A stretch of DNA of 64,000 bases from Nevskia sp. (GTDB lineage Bacteria > Pseudomonadota > Gammaproteobacteria > Nevskiales > Nevskiaceae), in NCBI RefSeq assembly GCF_021732705.1, contig NZ_JAKFUM010000007.1, positions 1-64,000 on the forward strand, in the 5' to 3' direction. This document shows, in pieces, positions 56,239 through 64,000 of this stretch. The notes below the pieces were generated by a model. The model was not told the origin of the DNA. It saw only the letters and a program-made list of their open reading frames with translations, and did not search any database. A program made the position numbers and the translations under genes. Position 1 is the stretch's first letter; each line of letters starts with the position of its first letter.

Positions 56239-57204
56239 TCAGGTGCTTCTGGGCAAAAAAGTGGCGGCCAGCATCTCGGCCGACGGTTCCGGGCCAATCC
56301 AGCGTTTCGACGAAACCCGGCGATTCGGGCCAACCCGCACCATGCAGCAGGCCAGTCCTTCCGGGTTGTAGGCGACCATTTCGCCCGGCTGCGCCGCGGG
56401 ATACGGCCCGCATTCGAGGCCGCGACGCAGGCGGGCCGCATCGAAGGCATCGACATCGAGCCGCGGCCAGTCCTGCAGCGCCGCCGACAGCGGCAGCAGA
56501 TGGCTGCACAGGCGGTCGAGATCGAAATTGCAGTCATTGAGCTCCGCCAGCGTCACCATCCGGACCTTGCGAAACGGCCCGGTTTCGAGGCGCCGCAGGC
56601 CGACCAGGTGCCCGCACTGCCCGATCAGCGCTGCCCAGTCTTCGGCCAGCGTGCGGATGTAGGTGCCCTTCGAGCAGAACACCTCGAACTCGAAGCCACC
56701 AGAATCGACCTTCAGCAGGCGGAGTTCATGAATCGTGACCCGGCGTGGTTCGCGATCGATCTCGATGCCTTCCCGCGCCAGTTCGTACAGATGCCGACCA
56801 TCGCGCTTGATCGCCGAGAACATCGGCGGAATCTGCTCGATTTCGCCGAGCAGCTTCGGCAGCGCGGCTTCGACCTGCTCGCGGGTCACGGTCGTCGGAT
56901 CCGAACGCTCGATGACCTCGCCTTCCGGATCGCCCGATGTGGTCTTCTCGCCGAGCCGCACCACCGCCTGATAGCGCTTGTCCGATTCAAGCAGATAGCC
57001 GCCGAGCTTGGTTGCCTGGCCGAAACAGATCGGCAGCAGGCCGGTCGCGAATGGATCGAGACTGCCGGTGTGCCCGGCCTTCTCGGCATCGAACAGCCGC
57101 CGGACCTGCTGCAGCACGTTGTTGGAGCTGGCGCCAGCCGGCTTGTCGAGCAGCAGGAAGCCGTCGATCAGCCTCCGTTCACGATGCCGCTTGCTCATCG
57201 TCAT
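56239..57204 (-). CDS. truB: tRNA pseudouridine(55) synthase
   Basis: IDGFLLLDKPAGASSNNVLQQVRRLFDAEKAGHTGSLDPFATGLLPICFGQATK. Confidence 0.96.
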   Translation of the reverse strand: MTMSKRHRERRLIDGFLLLDKPAGASSNNVLQQVRRLFDAEKAGHTGSLDPFATGLLPICFGQATKLGGYLLESDKRYQAVVRLGEKTTSGDPEGEVIERSDPTTVTREQVEAALPKLLGEIEQIPPMFSAIKRDGRHLYELAREGIEIDREPRRVTIHELRLLKVDSGGFEFEVFCSKGTYIRTLAEDWAALIGQCGHLVGLRRLETGPFRKVRMVTLAELNDCNFDLDRLCSHLLPLSAALQDWPRLDVDAFDAARLRRGLECGPYPAAQPGEMVAYNPEGLACCMVRVGPNRRVSSKRWIGPEPSAEMLAATFLPRST

Positions 57205-57615
57205 CCGGAGTCTGCGGCGCGACGTTGTCGCCGCTCGGCCGCTCGTGAGCCTGTTCACTGGCCAGATCGCTGGCGATGGCCGCGCGAATGAGCCCGCCAA
57301 CGCGATCGGCATCGCGCAACGCCATGTCCGCGGAGAAATGCAGCGTCGGCACATGCCGAATGCGCAGTCGATCGACCAGCAGATGACGCAGGCGACCGGC
57401 AGCGCCGTTCAGCGCCTTGACCGCCTGCTTCAGCTCGTCGTCGCTGCCAAGCTGGCTGACCGAGATCTTGGCGTTTCGCACATCCTTGGCGACGACCACG
57501 TCGGTGATCGTCAATCGGCCTATGCGCGGGTCGGTCAACTCGTCGCGGATCAATTCGGACAGCTCGCGCTGGAGCTGGGAATTGATCCGCAGGGTTCGCG
57601 AATACTCCCTCGGCA

Positions 57616-57616
<1 letters not shown>
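57179..57616 (-). CDS. rbfA: Ribosome-binding factor A (GTG start)
   Basis: VPREYSRTLRINSQLQRELSELIRDELTDPRIGRLTITDVVVAKD. Confidence 0.94.
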
Positions 57617-60321
<2,705 letters not shown>

Positions 60322-60340
60322 CGGCGGGCTCCGGAGTGGT

Positions 60341-61834
60341 TCAGGACTTCTGTGACTCAAGGCCACGGGCGGTCATGATCAACCGGGCCGCGACTTCGTC
60401 GTCCATCGGCACTTTTTCAGTCAGTTCATCGGTCGCGAGATCGGCCAGGTCGTCACGAGTGACGACGCCGGCTGCGGCCAGGCGATACGCGAGGTCTTCA
60501 TCGACACCCGGCACCGCCAGCAAATCTTCCGCCGGCTGCACCGACGCGGCCTGCTCGGCCTTGGCCAACGCCTTGGTCAGCAGCCAGTCGCGCGCGCGCG
60601 TGCGCAGTTCCTCGACGATCTGATCGTCGAATTCCTCGATGTTCAGCAATTCCTCATCCGGCACGTAGGCGATTTCCTCGATCGAGGCAAAGCCTTCCTG
60701 CACGAGGATGGTGGCCACTTCGGCGTCGACTTCGAGCGCCTCCATGAACATCGCCTGCACCGTCTGGTTTTCCTGTTCCTTCTTCGACTCGGCTTCCGCC
60801 GCCGTCATCACGTTCAGGGTCCAGCCGGTCAGTTCGGATGCCAGACGCACATTCTGGCCGCCGCGGCCAATGGCCTGCGCCAGCTTGTCTTCGGCAACGG
60901 CAATCGACATCGCGTGCGAGTCCTCGTCGACGATGATCGACTCGACTTCCGCCGGCGCCATCGCGTTGATCACGAACTGCGCGATGTTGTCGTCCCACGG
61001 CACGATGTCGATGCGTTCGCCGGCCAGTTCGTTCGACACGCTCTGCACGCGCGAACCCCGCATGCCGACGCAGGCGCCGACCGGGTCGATGCGCTTGTCC
61101 TTCGCCTGCACCGCAATCTTGGCGCGCAATCCGGAATCACGGGCCGCGCCCTTGATCTCGATCAGACCCTGCGCGATTTCCGGCACTTCCAGCTTGAACA
61201 GTTCGATCAGGAACGCCGGCAGCGTGCGGCTCAGGAACAGCTGCGGGCCACGCATCTGCGGGCTGACTTCGTACAGGTAGCCGCGGACGCGGTCACCCGG
61301 GCGCACCGGCTCGCGCGGAATCACGTGCTCGCGCGGAATAATCGCCTCGGTGGTGCCCCCAAGATCGACGATGATCGCGCCGCGCTCGATGCGCTTCACG
61401 AGCCCCGTCATCAGTTCGCCGACCCGGTCCTGGTAGGCGTCGACGATGCGCGCACGTTCAGCGTCGCGCACGCGCTGGAAGATCACCTGCTTGGCCTTCT
61501 GCGCGCCGATGCGACCGAACTCGATCGACGGCAGCGATTCCTCCCGGACATCGCCCGGCACGGCGTCCGGCTGGGTTTCCTGAGCGCGCGCGAGCAGGAT
61601 CTGCCGCAGCGGCGTCTCGAAGTTCTCGTCCTCGTCGTCGACGATGGTCCAGCGGCGAAACGTCGCGTAATCGCCGGTGTCGCGGTCGATCGTGACTCGG
61701 ATATCCCACTCCGAGCCGTAATGTTCCTTGCTGGCGGACACGAGTGCCGCCTCCAGCGCCTGGAAAATGATTTCCTTTTCGACGCCCTTCTCGTTGGAGA
61801 CGACATCCACCATGAGCAATACGTTCTTGTTCAT
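60341..61834 (-). CDS. nusA: Transcription termination/antitermination protein NusA
   Basis: S1, KH domains; [29 protein letters not shown]. Confidence 0.98.
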   Translation of the reverse strand: MNKNVLLMVDVVSNEKGVEKEIIFQALEAALVSASKEHYGSEWDIRVTIDRDTGDYATFRRWTIVDDEDENFETPLRQILLARAQETQPDAVPGDVREESLPSIEFGRIGAQKAKQVIFQRVRDAERARIVDAYQDRVGELMTGLVKRIERGAIIVDLGGTTEAIIPREHVIPREPVRPGDRVRGYLYEVSPQMRGPQLFLSRTLPAFLIELFKLEVPEIAQGLIEIKGAARDSGLRAKIAVQAKDKRIDPVGACVGMRGSRVQSVSNELAGERIDIVPWDDNIAQFVINAMAPAEVESIIVDEDSHAMSIAVAEDKLAQAIGRGGQNVRLASELTGWTLNVMTAAEAESKKEQENQTVQAMFMEALEVDAEVATILVQEGFASIEEIAYVPDEELLNIEEFDDQIVEELRTRARDWLLTKALAKAEQAASVQPAEDLLAVPGVDEDLAYRLAAAGVVTRDDLADLATDELTEKVPMDDEVAARLIMTARGLESQKS

Positions 61835-62301
61835 GAACCCGTCTTCTCCTTGTCAAAATTCGGAACCAGCTTCGCCTTGTCGATATCGGCGAACGGCAGG
61901 GTAATAGGACCATCGCCGGCATCGATCATCACCGCATCTTCGGTGGCGCCCAGCAGCACGCCCTGAAAACGACGGCGACCGGATACCGGTGCCAGCATCT
62001 GGATCTTCGCGATTTCGCCCTTGAATCGCTCGAAGTGCGCTGGCTTGACCAGCGGGCGATCGAATCCCGGCGACGAGATTTCGAGGCGATAGGCCTGCTG
62101 GATCACGTCTTCGACATCGAGCGTCGCCGCGACTTCGCGGCTGACCTTTTCGCAATCTTCAAGCGTGATGCCGGCCTCGGCGTCAATGAACAGCCGCAGC
62201 ATGCCGGACCCGTCGCGCGGGCTGTATTCCAGCAATATCAGCTCGTAGCCGATGGCATTGACCACCGGCTCCAGCAATTCGATCAAACGGTCTCGCAGCA
62301 C
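61831..62301 (-). CDS. rimP: Ribosome maturation factor RimP
   Basis: LRLFIDAEAGITLEDCEKVSREVAATLDVEDVIQQAYRLEISSPGFDRPL. Confidence 0.96.
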   Translation of the reverse strand: MLRDRLIELLEPVVNAIGYELILLEYSPRDGSGMLRLFIDAEAGITLEDCEKVSREVAATLDVEDVIQQAYRLEISSPGFDRPLVKPAHFERFKGEIAKIQMLAPVSGRRRFQGVLLGATEDAVMIDAGDGPITLPFADIDKAKLVPNFDKEKTGS

Positions 62302-62377
62302 CCAGCATCCTCGTCGAATGGGTCTCGAATCGAGACCTTTCCTTCAAAATCGTCAGCAAAAGCCACAAAAAGCCAAT

Positions 62378-62399
62378 AAAAAAGGCCCACACGGGGCCC
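62378..62399 (-). terminator. Rho-independent terminator downstream of tRNA-fMet
   Basis: On minus: GGCCC-CGTGT-GGGCC-TTTTTT. Confidence 0.75.
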
Positions 62400-62421
62400 G
62401 AATGCAGCGTACAACCTGAAT

Positions 62422-62498
<77 letters not shown>

Positions 62499-62594
62499 CC
62501 GTTCAGTTAGCTAGTATAACGAGCCTCTACCTCTCAAGCAACAATTTGTTTCACTTCAGAACAAATACCGGTTTCGCCGGGACTTCTTCTACGT

Positions 62595-62679
62595 TGGTGC
62601 CGACGCCGAGACTCGAACTCGGACAGGTTTCCCCGCTACCACCTCAAGGTAGTGCGTCTACCAATTCCGCCACGTCGGC
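62595..62679 (-). tRNA. tRNA-Leu (GAG), CCA encoded
   Basis: GCCGACGTGGCGGAATTGGTAGACGCACTACCTTGAGGTGGTAGCGGGGAAACCTGTCCGAGTTCGAGTCTCGGCGTCGGCACCA. Confidence 0.95.
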
Positions 62680-62778
62680 TTGAAACATGAAACTAACCGC
62701 TTGATTCACTCACCGCGTCGAACATTATAACGCGGGTTCAACGATGTTGCTTTGGAAAATCGAGATTCACGCTCCGAT

Positions 62779-63219
62779 TCACGGAACCTGAGGCTTCGCT
62801 GGTTCCGGAGCAGCTTCGGCAGCCGGTGCCGCGGCAGCCGGCGCTGCCGGAACCTGCGGTTCGGTGCCTGCCGCCGGCGCGTCGCCGGCAGGGGCCGTGG
62901 CTGGCGGCAACTCGATCTGCTTGATCTCCGGTGCGCCCGTGTCGGCAGCCGCCGGGATGCCGTCGACGACACTGCCGCTGGCCGCGTGACGGCCCGTGAC
63001 GAAATACGCCAGCGCCAGGCTCAGCGCGAAGAATGCGGCCGCGAGCCAAGCCGTGAGGCGGGTCAGGAAGTTGGCCGAGCCGCGCGAACCGAAGACGGTG
63101 CCCGAGGCACCGCTGCCGAAGGCAGCGCCCGCGTCTGCTCCCTTCCCGTGCTGAACCAGCACGAGAATGATCAGCGCAAGCGATACCAGCACATGAGCGA
63201 CTACCAGAATTGTGTACAT
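62779..63219 (-). CDS. secG: Preprotein translocase subunit SecG
   Basis: MYTILVVAHVLVSLALIILVLVQHGKGADAGAAFGSGASGTVFGSRGSANFLTR. Confidence 0.96.
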   Translation of the reverse strand: MYTILVVAHVLVSLALIILVLVQHGKGADAGAAFGSGASGTVFGSRGSANFLTRLTAWLAAAFFALSLALAYFVTGRHAASGSVVDGIPAAADTGAPEIKQIELPPATAPAGDAPAAGTEPQVPAAPAAAAPAAEAAPEPAKPQVP

Positions 63220-63241
63220 GAAACCCGATCGTTTTATTTGT

Positions 63242-64000
63242 TCAGGCGTCTTGTGCCGCCGCGAGCACCTGGGCTGCGGCACAAATCGCCAGGAATTCCG
63301 GCGCTTTCAGCGATGCGCCACCGATCAAGCCACCGTCCACATCCTCGCAGGAGAACAGGGACGCCGCGTTGTCGGCCTTGACGCTACCGCCGTACAGCAG
63401 GCGAACTGAATTTGAGATTTTAACATCGTTCTTCGCGATGACGCCACGGATAAATGCGTGCGCGGCCTGCGCCTGCTCGACGCTGGCCGTGCGCCCGGTG
63501 CCGATCGCCCAGACCGGCTCGTAAGCGATCACGGCATTGATGAACGAGCGCACGCCGGCTGCGGCAATCACGGCATCGAGCTGACGCGCCAGCACGGCCT
63601 CGGTCTGTTCGGATTCGCGTTCGGCGAGCGTCTCACCGATGCACAGCACCGGAATCAGGCCGCCCGCCTGCGCCTGCAGATACTTGCGCGCGACGCAGGC
63701 GTCGTCCTCGCCGTACAGCGTGCGGCGTTCGGAATGGCCGACCAGCACGTAGCCGCAGCCGACATCGCGCAGCATCGAAGCATCGATCTCACCCGTGAAC
63801 GCGCCCTGCTGCGGCTGATCGCTGAGGTTCTGTCCACCCAGCGCGATCGGAGACGCACTCAGATGTCGGCGTGCGGAATCCAGATAGACCGACGGCGGAC
63901 AGACCAGCACGTCGATCGCCGGACATTCGGACACACCACGGACCAGTCCTTCCAGCAGCGCCGCATTCGACGCCGCCGAACCATTCATCTTCCAGTTGCC
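63242..64000 (-). CDS. tpiA: Triosephosphate isomerase (5' end cut by window edge)
   Basis: GNWKMNGS at edge; LVGHSERRTLYGEDD; AYEPVWAIGTG; LLYGGSVKADNA. Confidence 0.97.
   Translation of the reverse strand, partial: GNWKMNGSAASNAALLEGLVRGVSECPAIDVLVCPPSVYLDSARRHLSASPIALGGQNLSDQPQQGAFTGEIDASMLRDVGCGYVLVGHSERRTLYGEDDACVARKYLQAQAGGLIPVLCIGETLAERESEQTEAVLARQLDAVIAAAGVRSFINAVIAYEPVWAIGTGRTASVEQAQAAHAFIRGVIAKNDVKISNSVRLLYGGSVKADNAASLFSCEDVDGGLIGGASLKAPEFLAICAAAQVLAAAQDA

Overview
The window is a GC-rich gammaproteobacterial chromosome segment. Lineage is inferred only from gene content and order, e.g. leuC/leuD-leuB-asd-asd2-fimV-truA-trpF-trpB-trpA-accD-folC-dedD, ligA-zipA-smc, and tpiA-secG-tRNAs-rimP-nusA-infB-rbfA-truB-rpsO-pnp. 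Most of it is conserved housekeeping DNA on the minus strand. Less ordinary parts: (i) the left ~1.7 kb is an integron cassette array on the minus strand, with four recognisable attC sites and no integrase visible (CALIN-like); one cassette carries a perfect 23-bp inverted repeat. (ii) A cobalamin riboswitch (5723-5910) lies immediately upstream of a BLUF blue-light receptor fused to a B12-binding/SCHIC-like domain, resembling AppA and divergent from an NtrC-type response regulator. (iii) A pair of large uncharacterised proteins (coiled-coil and PDZ-like) lies at 10.3-13.5 kb. (iv) Three exact-period 121-bp tandem repeats between tRNA-Arg and tRNA-Ser carry inverted copies of the tRNA-Ser 3' tail and end in an 18-bp perfect hairpin. 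(v) A candidate ~120-nt sRNA between phaR and pnp has a near-consensus sigma70 promoter, two internal hairpins and a strong terminator. (vi) The initiator tRNA reads as U1/U72 rather than C1/A72. All calls were made by eye from sequence and the ORF track; no database search was run.
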